From contig NZ_JACIJC010000004.1 in the NCBI RefSeq assembly GCF_014199215.1, forward strand, positions 372,001 to 436,000: a stretch of DNA of 64,000 bases, read 5' to 3'. The translations under genes and the position numbers were made by a program. The DNA comes from Sphingobium boeckii. Lineage in GTDB: Bacteria > Pseudomonadota > Alphaproteobacteria > Sphingomonadales > Sphingomonadaceae. The notes beneath the pieces were generated by a model. The model was not told where the DNA came from. It worked only from the letters and a program-made list of their open reading frames with translations, and ran no database searches. Below are positions 34,246 through 42,597 of the stretch, piece by piece; position 1 is the stretch's first letter; each line of letters opens with the position of its first letter.

Positions 34246-35235
34246 TCAGCCCATCAGGCCCTTCACCGCCTCGACAATCTGTTCCGGCGTGACGAGGAAG
34301 GCGTCTTCCAGCGGCTTGGAGAAGGGCACGGGCGAGTAGGGCCCGCCCAGCCGGCGCACCGGCCCCTTGAGCTGACCGTAAAGTTCTTCGTTGATGGTCG
34401 CCGCGATTTCGGCACCGGGGCCGAAATTGCGCACGGCCTCATGAACGATGACGACACGGCCCGTTTTAGCGGCGGAGTCCAGCACGGCCTGCTTGTCCCA
34501 TGGCGAGATCGTGCGCAGATCGATGAGTTCAGCGGAGATGCCCGCTTCCGCCAGGCCGGCGAGTGCAGCTTGGCAGCGCAGCATCATCGTCGAATAGCTG
34601 ATGATGGTGACGTCCGTGCCCTCCTGCACGATCCGCGCCTTGCCCAGCGGGATCGGCCCCTGATCGACCGCGACCTCGCCAGGCACGAACAATGTGCCGC
34701 CGGTTTCGACGAACAGGCAGGGATCGGGATCCTGAATGCAGGAAAGCAGCAAGCCCTTATAATCCGCGGGGTTCGAAGGACAGACGACCTTGATGCCCGC
34801 CGCGTGCGCGAACCAGCCTTCGAGATGATCCGCATGTTGGCCCGCCGTCTGCCAGCCAGCGCCTGTCAGCGTGCGGATGGTCAAAGGCACGCTGGTCTGC
34901 CCGCCAGACATGAAACGCAGCTTGGCCGCATGATTGAAGATCATGTCCATCGCGACCGTGGTGAAATTCATCAGCATGATCTCGGCGACGGGCTTATAGC
35001 CGTTGATCGCCACGCCGATGGCCGCGCCGATGATCGCCTGCTCCGAGATCGGCGTCGTGCAGACCCGGTGATCGCCGAATTTGGTCGAAAGACCGCGCAT
35101 CGTGCCGGTGACGCCACCGCCTTCGCGATCGGCGATATCCTCGCCCAGCACGAGCACCTTGGGATCGGCCTCCATCGCCTCGAACATGGCGGCGTTGATG
35201 GCCTGCAGGCCGTTCATTTTTACCATCTCGCTCAC
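34246..35235 (-). CDS. 2-oxoacid dehydrogenase E1 beta subunit (acetoin/pyruvate type)
   Basis: 329 residues from GTG 35235, which overlaps the E1-alpha stop by four bases (GTGA), with GAGGAGA upstream. Transketolase central and C-terminal domains: VLVLGEDIADREGGGVTGT, TTPISEQAIIGAAIGVAINGYKPVAEIM, and a C-terminal VIVHEAVRNFGPGAEIAATI. Together with E1 alpha it makes the ThDP-dependent decarboxylase of a 2-oxoacid or acetoin dehydrogenase complex. Catalytic E2 and E3 genes are not in the window; a free lipoyl domain is at 40428. Confidence 0.9.
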   Translation of the reverse strand: MSEMVKMNGLQAINAAMFEAMEADPKVLVLGEDIADREGGGVTGTMRGLSTKFGDHRVCTTPISEQAIIGAAIGVAINGYKPVAEIMLMNFTTVAMDMIFNHAAKLRFMSGGQTSVPLTIRTLTGAGWQTAGQHADHLEGWFAHAAGIKVVCPSNPADYKGLLLSCIQDPDPCLFVETGGTLFVPGEVAVDQGPIPLGKARIVQEGTDVTIISYSTMMLRCQAALAGLAEAGISAELIDLRTISPWDKQAVLDSAAKTGRVVIVHEAVRNFGPGAEIAATINEELYGQLKGPVRRLGGPYSPVPFSKPLEDAFLVTPEQIVEAVKGLMG

Positions 35236-36227
35236 GCGGGAATCTCCTCGGCAAAGATATCGCGGCGCAGCTCATCGGCCGACGGGAAAGGACTGTTCAG
35301 CCCGAATTCCTGGGCATCGGCGATTTCGGCCTCGATATCGGCCTGCATCTTGGCAAGCCGGTCTTCGGTCGCATGGCCGTCCGCGATCAGTTTCGCGCGG
35401 AATTTGGGCAAGGGGTCGTCGGCCATCGCCGCGGCCTTTTCTTCCTTGGTCATGTAGAAATCGTCGTCGCCCAGCACGTGGCCGAAGAAACGGAACGTCT
35501 TGCACTCAAGCAGCGTCGGCCCCTCGCCATCGCGGGCGCGGGCGATGGCGGTGTGCGCGGCAGCATACATCGCCACGGGATCATTGCCGTCCACGGTAAA
35601 GCCCGGCATCGCATAGCCAGCGGCGCGCTTGGATATGAAATCGACCGACGTGGCGTTTTCATAGCGGGTATGCTCGGCAAAGCCATTATTCTGGCAAACG
35701 AAGATCACTGGCAGCTTCCAGAGCGACGCCAGATTGAGGCTTTCGTGAAATGCGCCGATGTTCGATGCGCCATCGCCGAAATAGGCGATCGCAACGCGCT
35801 TGCTGCCATCGAGCTTCGCGGCCCAGGCCAGGCCATTGGCGATCGGCATCGAAGAGCCGACCACGCCCGTCGTGACCATCACGCCGCTTTCGGGATGGGT
35901 GAGGTGCATCGGTCCGCCCTTGCCCTTGCAGGTGCCATCGATCCGGCCCGCAATCTCGGCCCAGAGCGGGCGCAACGGCATATCCTTGGCCACCATATCG
36001 TGGATACCACGATAGATCGTACAGATCTGGTCTTCCTTGTTCAGCAGCGCCGAGATGGTCGATGGAATCACTTCCTGACCGCGCGCGGAATAATAAGGCA
36101 TCGTCAGGCGACCGAGGCGGACCGTCTTGCGGATGGCGTCATCATTGCGCTCGATGCGGATCATGCGACGGTAGATATCGACCAGTGTCTCGGCATCTGG
36201 CACCGGGGCGTTTTTGAGATCTGCCAT
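35232..36227 (-). CDS. 2-oxoacid dehydrogenase E1 alpha subunit (acetoin/pyruvate type)
   Basis: 331 residues from ATG 36227 (GAGGAA seven bases upstream). Thiamine diphosphate motif GDG (151-153) to NN (180-181) in GDGASNIGAFHESLNLASL ... CQNN. The YRGIHDM and KGKGGPMHL segments are typical of the E1-alpha of acetoin or branched-chain complexes. It is co-transcribed with E1 beta. Substrate cannot be set from sequence; a 2-oxoacid formed in the catabolic pathway, or acetoin, are options. Confidence 0.9.
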   Translation of the reverse strand: MADLKNAPVPDAETLVDIYRRMIRIERNDDAIRKTVRLGRLTMPYYSARGQEVIPSTISALLNKEDQICTIYRGIHDMVAKDMPLRPLWAEIAGRIDGTCKGKGGPMHLTHPESGVMVTTGVVGSSMPIANGLAWAAKLDGSKRVAIAYFGDGASNIGAFHESLNLASLWKLPVIFVCQNNGFAEHTRYENATSVDFISKRAAGYAMPGFTVDGNDPVAMYAAAHTAIARARDGEGPTLLECKTFRFFGHVLGDDDFYMTKEEKAAAMADDPLPKFRAKLIADGHATEDRLAKMQADIEAEIADAQEFGLNSPFPSADELRRDIFAEEIPA

Positions 36228-36394
36228 GGGGTTCCTCGATGGCCGTTGGACTGCCCTCATCAATTGGCTGTCAGCCTCTGGAGGTCAACTCGCCCCGGCG
36301 ATATGTGGAGCGCATCACCCCGTCCGGATGCACCCAGGTTTCGTTGCGATGCGTAATCGCTTTATGATCGGGGCGATCATCGATTGGAGCCGGC

Positions 36395-36664
36395 ATGGAT
36401 AAAGACGATACGATACAACAGGCGGCGGACCGCATTCTTCAGCTTGAAGCCGAGCTGGAAGCTGCCGGAGACGCCAGCACAGGCGGCGATCGACTCGCCT
36501 TTGCGCGCGCTGAACTGCACAAATGGGTGGATAGCGTGGTGGGCGTGGTCGCCTCGCCCGGTGTCGGCCGCGTGACTCTGATTCACGATGACGGGCATGA
36601 ATCCAAGATTGCCTCACCCAGCCTTCCCTATCGCCTCTCCAAACCGGTGACCTTCGGGAATTAG
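36395..36664 (+). CDS. Small acidic protein of unknown function
   Basis: 89 residues; ATG 36395 with GGAGCC seven bases upstream. Helical N-terminal half (QQAADRILQLEAELEAAGD), then a beta-rich end with VGVVASPGVGRVTLIHDDGHE. No signal, membrane segment or Cys. Not recognised. It stands alone between minus-strand E1 and the flavoprotein gene, whose stop is three bases from its own. Reading on the opposite strand gives only poorer frames. Confidence 0.5.
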   Translation: MDKDDTIQQAADRILQLEAELEAAGDASTGGDRLAFARAELHKWVDSVVGVVASPGVGRVTLIHDDGHESKIASPSLPYRLSKPVTFGN

Positions 36665-36667
36665 GCG

Positions 36668-38353
36668 CTAAAGCTGGTTGCCCAGCCCCGCGGCGTGCTT
36701 GGCCGCGATATAGCCAAATGTCATTGACGGGCCGATGCTGGCCCCGGCACCCGGATAGGCATTGCCCATCGGCGATGCGGTGGAAACGCCGGTGGCATAC
36801 AGCCCCTCGATCGGCGAACCGTCGGCCTTCACCACCCGGCTATGCGCATCGGTCACCGCGCCGCCATAGGTGGAGACATCCCCCGGAACGACGGGCACCG
36901 CATAAAATGGCCCTTTCTCGACCGTACCCAATGCGGGATTGGGGCCGTGATAGGGATCACCCAGCCAGCTATCATAAGCACGCTCGCCGCGATGGAAATC
37001 CTCGTCCCGGCCCGCCGCCACAAACCCGTTCCAGCGATCGATCGTGGCTTTCAGCGCGACGGGATCCACCTTGATGCTGCGTGCCAGCGCCTCGATGCTG
37101 TCGGCCCGGTGCAGATAATTCTGCTCGATCCAGCCTGCCGGGACCTTCTTGTCGATCCATTTGTCGGCGACCTTGTACATCTCGACATATTGCCGATCCA
37201 GAATCGCCCAGCTCGGCACCGCCGGAACGCTGGCGTTGCGCTTCAGCATGGTCTCGCAATACAGCTCATAAGAGCCGCCCTCGTTCATGTAGCGCACGCC
37301 CGATTGATCGACGAGGATGGCGTGCGGCTTGCCCGTGAGGCCTTGCGCTGGCGGGGTCACATATATTTTTTCCCAGCCTGGAGCAGGCGTGGTCTGATAT
37401 CCGACCATCTGATCCATCTGCGCCAGCACACCACCGATCCGCTCCATTTCCATGTGCATCTCGCCAGTGTCGCCCTCGGGCGTCTGCGACCATGCGCTGC
37501 GCGTGCCGGGCATGTAGCGATCACGCATCGCCTGATTCTGCGCGAAACCGCCGGCATTGACGAGCACGCCCAGCCGGCCGCCGACACGCCAGGGCTTTCC
37601 ATCCTTCTGGGTCAGGATGCCGGTCACCTTGCCATTCTCGACGATGAGTTCGGAAACCGGGCTTTCAATGCGAAAATCGACGCCCGCCGCCAGCGCGGCC
37701 TTCAACATCCGTCCCTGCAGGGCGGCACCAGCGGTGACATAATGCTGGCCCATCAGCCGGGTGCGGATGGTGCGCCAGACGATCCGGAGCTGCGCCTTTT
37801 TCAGCGCCGGATCGCGCCGGATATAATTGAGCTTCATCGCCTCACCAAGCCGGACCGGAAATTCCGCAAATCCCTTGCGCAGCGTCTTTGCCCAGGGACC
37901 GAGTTCCTTCTTATTGAAGGGTTCGGCCACCACGGTCCGGCTGGTTTTGCAGCCGCCTGGCAGTTCGTCATAATAATCCGGCCAGAAATCGGGGCCGCGC
38001 TCCAGCGCGACGCCCTGATCGACCAGGAAATCGATCATCTTGGGCGCTTCATTGACATAGGCGCGGCGCTTTTCGGCGCTGCTGCCTGGTGCTTCGGCAC
38101 TTTCGGTGGCCATCAGCGCATCGAGATAGGTGATCGCCGCCTCCGCGCTATCGGCCTCGCCTTGTTCGCGCATGAAGCGGTTGTTGGGGATCCACATCAC
38201 CCCGCCCGATTTGGCGGTGGTGCCGCCAAGGAACGGTTCTTTTTCAAGCACGATCACGGACTTGCCCGCCTTGCGCATCACGAGCGCCGAACTCATCGAC
38301 CCTGCGCCGCTGCCCACGACCACCCAGTCGAACATCTCGTCGAACCCGCCCAT
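36668..38353 (-). CDS. FAD-dependent dehydrogenase, 3-ketosteroid delta1-dehydrogenase-like
   Basis: 561 residues from ATG 38353, with GGAGAGG six bases upstream; the frame to 38428 has no family sequence. FAD-binding GSGAGSMSSAL follows the first strand (DWVVVGSGAG). Then VLEKEPFLGGTTAKSGGVMWIPNN and a C-terminal GLYATGVSTASPMGNAYPGAG, the second FAD motif. This is the FAD_binding_2 family that includes KstD and fumarate-reductase-like flavoproteins. It may introduce a ring double bond next to a ketone. Steroid activity is inference from family and context. Confidence 0.85.
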   Translation of the reverse strand: MGGFDEMFDWVVVGSGAGSMSSALVMRKAGKSVIVLEKEPFLGGTTAKSGGVMWIPNNRFMREQGEADSAEAAITYLDALMATESAEAPGSSAEKRRAYVNEAPKMIDFLVDQGVALERGPDFWPDYYDELPGGCKTSRTVVAEPFNKKELGPWAKTLRKGFAEFPVRLGEAMKLNYIRRDPALKKAQLRIVWRTIRTRLMGQHYVTAGAALQGRMLKAALAAGVDFRIESPVSELIVENGKVTGILTQKDGKPWRVGGRLGVLVNAGGFAQNQAMRDRYMPGTRSAWSQTPEGDTGEMHMEMERIGGVLAQMDQMVGYQTTPAPGWEKIYVTPPAQGLTGKPHAILVDQSGVRYMNEGGSYELYCETMLKRNASVPAVPSWAILDRQYVEMYKVADKWIDKKVPAGWIEQNYLHRADSIEALARSIKVDPVALKATIDRWNGFVAAGRDEDFHRGERAYDSWLGDPYHGPNPALGTVEKGPFYAVPVVPGDVSTYGGAVTDAHSRVVKADGSPIEGLYATGVSTASPMGNAYPGAGASIGPSMTFGYIAAKHAAGLGNQL

Positions 38354-38501
38354 GCGCCGCCTCTCCTGTGTCTCTTCACGCGCCTTATCGCAGAGCGGCG
38401 GACTAAAACCCCGCCCGATGAACTGCACAAGGGCTTATCGCCCGGGCGGCCTTCGCATATCGCCCCGGCGTGATAAGGGAGCGGGAAGGAGATTCGCGTT
38501 C

Positions 38502-39302
38502 ATGAGCCAAGACCTTCCGGAATTCCGCACGATCCTGCTCGAACGCCGCAGCCGGCTGCTGGTGCTGACGTTCAACCGGCCCGATGCGATGAATGCGGTC
38601 AATCTCGATCTGCACGATGATTTGCCCGAAGCACTGGCCTTTGCGGGACGGGACAATGGCTCCGATGTCATCCTGATCACCGGGGCCGGCCGCGCCTTCT
38701 CGGCGGGCGGCGATATCGCGCATATGGAGCATAATGCCGCCAACCCCCATCTGTTCGATCATGAGGCGCGGCAGGCGAAGCGCATCGTGTTTGCGCTGCT
38801 CGATATCGAAAAGCCCGTGGTGTGCCGGATGAATGGCCATGCGATAGGATTGGGCGCGAGCGTCGCGCTTCTTTGCGATGTCATCTTCGCCGCGGACACG
38901 GCGAAGATCGGCGATCCGCATGTCGGCATCGGGCTGGTGGCGGGCGACGGCGGCGCGGTAATCTGGGCGCAGCGCATCGGCCTCACACGCGCCAAGGAAT
39001 ATCTGCTGACGGGTGAACTGCTGAGCGCGCAAAAGGCGGCGGATATCGGCCTGATCAATCATTGCCTGCCCGCAGCCGAACTGGACGGCGCAGTCGACGC
39101 CTTTTGTCAGCGTCTGTTGGAAGGCGCGCCCAATGCGATCCGCTGGACCAAGGTGCTCACGAATATGGAGCTCAAGCGGATCGCCGGCGCGGTGATGGAG
39201 GCGGGCATCGCCTATGAATCCGTCAGCGTGCGCAGCGCCGACCATCGCGAGGGCATCGCCGCGCTCAAAGACAAGCGCAAACCCCGCTTCACCGGCAAAT
39301 AG
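38502..39302 (+). CDS. Enoyl-CoA hydratase/isomerase (crotonase)
   Basis: 266 residues from ATG 38502 (GGAAGGAG upstream); the frame opens far earlier but only inside the opposing flavoprotein gene. Oxyanion-hole motifs: AFSAGGDIAHME and CRMNGHAIGLGASVALLCD. The GDPHVGIGLVAGDGGAV segment lacks a Glu at the first hydratase position but has Asp and His nearby, so exact activity is open. Beta-oxidation step in the cytoplasm. The 148 bases before it hold several CTTATC/GATAAG elements. Confidence 0.88.
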   Translation: MSQDLPEFRTILLERRSRLLVLTFNRPDAMNAVNLDLHDDLPEALAFAGRDNGSDVILITGAGRAFSAGGDIAHMEHNAANPHLFDHEARQAKRIVFALLDIEKPVVCRMNGHAIGLGASVALLCDVIFAADTAKIGDPHVGIGLVAGDGGAVIWAQRIGLTRAKEYLLTGELLSAQKAADIGLINHCLPAAELDGAVDAFCQRLLEGAPNAIRWTKVLTNMELKRIAGAVMEAGIAYESVSVRSADHREGIAALKDKRKPRFTGK

Positions 39303-39311
39303 CGCAGGATT

Positions 39312-40415
39312 TCAGACGATATCGGCGATCCTGATCCAGCGCCGTTCGAGGCTCGAAATCCGGATCGCTTCCTGAATGCGCTCCACTTCAAGCGCCTGCG
39401 CAAAATCAGGCGAAGCCTGCCCGCGCCCATGGATCGCCTCGACCATCGCCTGCATCGAAAGCGCCATCGGGAAACTGGGCTGCGGTTCGCTCTGCCAGTC
39501 GAGCGCAATGTCTGGCGATTTCAGAAACGCCTCCGGAATATCGATCGGGCCAAGCGCACCGCCCAATGCACCACCGCGCAATAGGCAATCGCGCGCGGTG
39601 GGGAATGTGGGCGAGGATGCAATCAGCCGCCCCTTTTCGCCAAACACGTCGAGCAGCCAGCCGTCATGCAGCGCCATGCTCCAGCTTATCTGCATCTGCA
39701 TCGTCATCCCGCTGACAAAGCGCAGGATCACATTGGCGAAATCATTCGTCTCCGGCGTGATGCTGTCCCCATCCGCAAAATTCCATTGCTTGAGGATCTG
39801 GCTGTCATCGGCCACCAGTTCGGCGACCGGCCCGAACATGTGCAGCAGCATATACAGCGCATGGCTGCCATTGTTGCGCACTGCGGACACGCCCAGCCCG
39901 GCTTGCGCGAACCAATTATAAGGGAATTGCTTGATCGGCTGGTTGAACAGCGAGATGTTGAAATGGCAGGTGCCCCCGAGCGGTGCCCCGAGATAGCCCT
40001 CATCCACCATCGCCTTCATCTGGCGATGCGCGGGGATCCACTGCGAAAAGGCATCGACCACGCCGGCAGCACCACTTGCACGCCAGGCGGAGTCGATCGC
40101 CTTGGCCCCGGCCCAGTCCGGCGCATGGGGACTGGCGTTATAGACATGTTTGCCATGCGCCAGTGCTGCCAGAATCATGGGCAGGCGCACGCTGGGCCGC
40201 GTGCCCAGATCGACGATATCGATATCCGGATCCGCGCACATCTGCTCGGCATTCCAGAAGGCGCGCGGCAATCCCAACCGTTGCTGCGCCGCCTCCGCCG
40301 TTTCCTGGCGCGAGGTGCAGATCGCCGTCACCTCGACCCCCGGGATGGCGCGCCAGGCAGGGAGATGCGCAAAGCCCCCCCATGCAGCGCTGACGATCCC
40401 CACACGAAGGGTCAC
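39312..40415 (-). CDS. Gfo/Idh/MocA family NAD(P)-dependent oxidoreductase
   Basis: 367 residues. The N-terminal Rossmann part (LRVGIVSAAWGGFAHLPAWRAIPGVEVTAICT) has a degenerate glycine motif. The HGKHVYNASPHAPDWAGAKA segment replaces the usual EKP, so the catalytic Lys is absent from its common place. The C-terminal beta-sheet domain is present (NGSHALYMLLHMFG). Substrate unknown; the family oxidises sugars, inositols and other cyclic alcohols. Last gene of the minus-strand run beginning at 44749. Confidence 0.82.
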   Translation of the reverse strand: MTLRVGIVSAAWGGFAHLPAWRAIPGVEVTAICTSRQETAEAAQQRLGLPRAFWNAEQMCADPDIDIVDLGTRPSVRLPMILAALAHGKHVYNASPHAPDWAGAKAIDSAWRASGAAGVVDAFSQWIPAHRQMKAMVDEGYLGAPLGGTCHFNISLFNQPIKQFPYNWFAQAGLGVSAVRNNGSHALYMLLHMFGPVAELVADDSQILKQWNFADGDSITPETNDFANVILRFVSGMTMQMQISWSMALHDGWLLDVFGEKGRLIASSPTFPTARDCLLRGGALGGALGPIDIPEAFLKSPDIALDWQSEPQPSFPMALSMQAMVEAIHGRGQASPDFAQALEVERIQEAIRISSLERRWIRIADIV

Positions 40416-40427
40416 AGTCTATGATCC

Positions 40428-40658
40428 CTATTCGATCGTGCCGAGGACGGTCCCGACTTCATGGGTTTCCCCGGCTTCGATGATGATGCGCAGCGTGCCG
40501 CTGGCCGGCGCTTCGACTTCATTGGCCGATTTATCGGCTTCGAGCAGATAGAGCGGCTGGCCTTCGGTCACTTCGCTGCCATCTTCGGCCAGCCATTCGG
40601 CAATTTCGCCCTCGGTCATCGAAAAGCCGATTTTAGGAAGCAGGATTTCTGTAGCCAC
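40428..40658 (-). CDS. Free-standing biotin/lipoyl-attachment domain protein
   Basis: 76 residues from GTG 40658, with AAGGGA nine bases upstream; a frame to 40691 gives an unlikely leader. One lipoyl domain only: ATEILLPKIGFSMTEGEIAEW, with the attachment Lys43 in EADKSANEVEAP. It matches E2 lipoyl domains of acetoin/pyruvate complexes, but no catalytic acyltransferase domain follows. It may serve the E1 alpha/beta pair 4 kb away or another acyl-carrying step. Twelve bases before the Gfo/Idh gene. Confidence 0.85.
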   Translation of the reverse strand: MATEILLPKIGFSMTEGEIAEWLAEDGSEVTEGQPLYLLEADKSANEVEAPASGTLRIIIEAGETHEVGTVLGTIE

Positions 40659-40789
40659 GTCTGTTGATCCCTTTCGAAAATGCCGATCCATTGATCTTGT
40701 TCATGTGCCTATCGCGCATTGAAAGCGGAACCATCCGAAAACCGCGCCTGCCCATCTCGATATCGTTGCCGCGATCCGAAGGGCCAGGT

Positions 40790-41443
40790 TCAATATCCCC
40801 GGCTGTCCGTCCAATCCTCGGTTTCGCCGGGCTTGTAGGTCTTGCCCGGTATCTTGCCCGATTCGGTGCGCAGATCAAAGCCGATCCGGTCCGCAGCGCC
40901 CTCGATCTGTACGCCAAAGGACGACAACGCCCAACTCGTCATCACATAATGCCCGATGGAAAAGACCAGATCCATCTTCTGCTGGGTATTGAAATGCCTG
41001 CCGAGCGTTTCCCATGTCGCGTCGCTCAGCGTGCCGTCATTCTTCAGTTCGTCGACCGATCGCATCACGGCGGCATCCGGCTCGTCCCAATCCCCGCCCT
41101 CCGGAAAATCCCGGATCGCGGCGATGTCCTTCAGCGTTAGCCCGGCATTCAGGGCATAGCCGACGTGATTGTGCCATTCATAGGCCGATTTCACCAGCCA
41201 GGCGACGCGCAGGATCAAGATCTCCAGATGTCGTGTGGACAGCGTGTTCGCCATCAGCAGATGCTTGCCCCAGATATTGTACACTTTGCCGAGGCCGGGG
41301 TGATTGCCCATCACCATCAGGACATTGGTCTTCGACCCTTCCTCCCAGGCATTGGGCTCGCCCCAATAGGCGAAGACCTCGCGCGCATCGTCCGTCCATT
41401 CCGCACGCGGCAGCGGCGGGATGCGGGGCTTGATGTCACTCAT
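40790..41443 (-). CDS. Carboxymuconolactone decarboxylase (CMD) family protein
   Basis: 217 residues. The CMD core lies at about 45-135: HPGLGKVYNIWGKHLLMANTLSTRHLEILILRVAWLVKSAYEWHNHV. The EWxxH motif is present, and the CxxC of the peroxidase-type AhpD is absent. Family members act in protocatechuate breakdown or as redox proteins; this longer form is common beside sphingomonad degradation genes and has no settled function. Operon with the phosphatase upstream (29-base gap). Confidence 0.82.
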   Translation of the reverse strand: MSDIKPRIPPLPRAEWTDDAREVFAYWGEPNAWEEGSKTNVLMVMGNHPGLGKVYNIWGKHLLMANTLSTRHLEILILRVAWLVKSAYEWHNHVGYALNAGLTLKDIAAIRDFPEGGDWDEPDAAVMRSVDELKNDGTLSDATWETLGRHFNTQQKMDLVFSIGHYVMTSWALSSFGVQIEGAADRIGFDLRTESGKIPGKTYKPGETEDWTDSRGY

Positions 41444-41472
41444 GATCTTTCACTCCTTCGATGTCTGGCGGA

Positions 41473-42261
41473 TCAGGGCGCGCCGAGTGTCTGCGCTTCG
41501 CTGTCGCACCCTTCCGGCGACGCCTTGGCTTTCTTCAGTTCAGCGCGGGCGGCCTTGATATCCTTCTGAAACACGGGATCGGCATTGAGGCGCGCGAAGG
41601 TCGCCGCCGCCGCGATGCGGCCCTCCTCCACATCGCTCAGCCAATGCGCGTTGCAGATGCGGCGGCTGTCGCCAAAGGCCCGGCCACGCGCGACGATCTT
41701 CGCGGCGCGCTCCGGGCGGAGTTCTGCGACGATGAGGCTCCAGCCATAACCGATCGCGCTATGGCCCGAAGGATAGGAACCGTCCTTGCGCAGCACCGGC
41801 TCCCAATCCGGCGTACAGGTCGGCTGGCCGTTGACCATGAACGGGCGCGGGCGTTGATAAGCGCGCTTGATGGCGGAGGTGGACATGCCCAGATCAGCGA
41901 TCGTCTTGCGGAGCAGACGATCCAGCCGGGGCGTCGTCTTGGGGCCGATCGCGACGCCGGCGGCGCAGGAGAGCGTTGCGGTGGCCTGCGGCCCGAACAG
42001 ATCGGCGTCCGCCGTGGCCAGCGCCCAACGCGGGCTCCCGCTGAGCGCAAGCCCGGCTTTCGATGCCTCGATATCCCGCGCCTCCGCGGCCGATCCCGCA
42101 GCGGGCGGGGGCGGAGACAGCGCGATGCTGTCGGTCATGGCGGCGCCCTTCAGATAGCCTTCGCCCAGCCGCGGTGCCGCCATCGGCGGCGCGGGCGCTG
42201 CGGCGGCAGCCGTATGGCAAGCCGCCGAAAACAGGCAGCACAGCGCGAAAACGAACCTCAT
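41473..42261 (-). CDS. Secreted class A non-specific acid phosphatase (PAP2 family)
   Basis: 262 residues with a signal peptide (MRFVFALCCLFSAACHTAAA). All three parts of the phosphatase signature are present: K132-x6-R139-P140 (KRAYQRPRP), PSGH at 164-167, and SRRICNAHWLSD with His206 and Asp210. PhoN-like periplasmic enzyme removing phosphate from diverse monoesters. Odd in a catabolic run; it may dephosphorylate an external substrate. It overlaps no neighbour and sits 15 bases after the DUF1330 gene. Confidence 0.9.
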   Translation of the reverse strand: MRFVFALCCLFSAACHTAAAAAPAPPMAAPRLGEGYLKGAAMTDSIALSPPPPAAGSAAEARDIEASKAGLALSGSPRWALATADADLFGPQATATLSCAAGVAIGPKTTPRLDRLLRKTIADLGMSTSAIKRAYQRPRPFMVNGQPTCTPDWEPVLRKDGSYPSGHSAIGYGWSLIVAELRPERAAKIVARGRAFGDSRRICNAHWLSDVEEGRIAAAATFARLNADPVFQKDIKAARAELKKAKASPEGCDSEAQTLGAP

Positions 42262-42276
42262 CTGCTTCTCCTCCTG

Positions 42277-42579
42277 TTACAGCCCTTCGACGAGCAATGC
42301 CCGGTACGGCGCACCTTTCTTGCGATGCTCGGCCGCGGCCTGATATTCTGGGCTGTTATACCAGGCGCGCGCATCGTCAGCGCTGGGGAATTCCAGGATG
42401 ACGACGCCTTCCGGCCCCGCACCCTCCAATGTTTCCAGTGCACCATAGATGGCGAGCGGTTTCAGCCCGTATTTCTCCACCGACTGGCCAGCCTCGCTGC
42501 GGTTGCGGCTGCTATAGGCCTCCATCTCGGCCTGGTTGAAAATTGGCCCTTCGCGGGTGAAGATCATATAGGCTGGCAT
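42277..42579 (-). CDS. DUF1330 domain protein
   Basis: 100 residues, a complete DUF1330 (dimeric alpha/beta-barrel, ferredoxin-like fold). Typical segments: PAYMIFTREGPIFNQAEM, VVILEFPSADDARAWYNSPEYQAAAEHR. The role is unknown; related folds act as small isomerases or monooxygenases. Position between the MFS and phosphatase genes suggests it belongs to the same transcript. Confidence 0.88.
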   Translation of the reverse strand: MPAYMIFTREGPIFNQAEMEAYSSRNRSEAGQSVEKYGLKPLAIYGALETLEGAGPEGVVILEFPSADDARAWYNSPEYQAAAEHRKKGAPYRALLVEGL

Positions 42580-42597
42580 CGTCTATCCTCCAGTGTT

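Noticed and set aside
36842-38473. A 543-codon plus-strand frame opposite the flavoprotein
   Set aside because: The minus strand encodes clear FAD motifs; the plus frame is His/Arg-rich and featureless.
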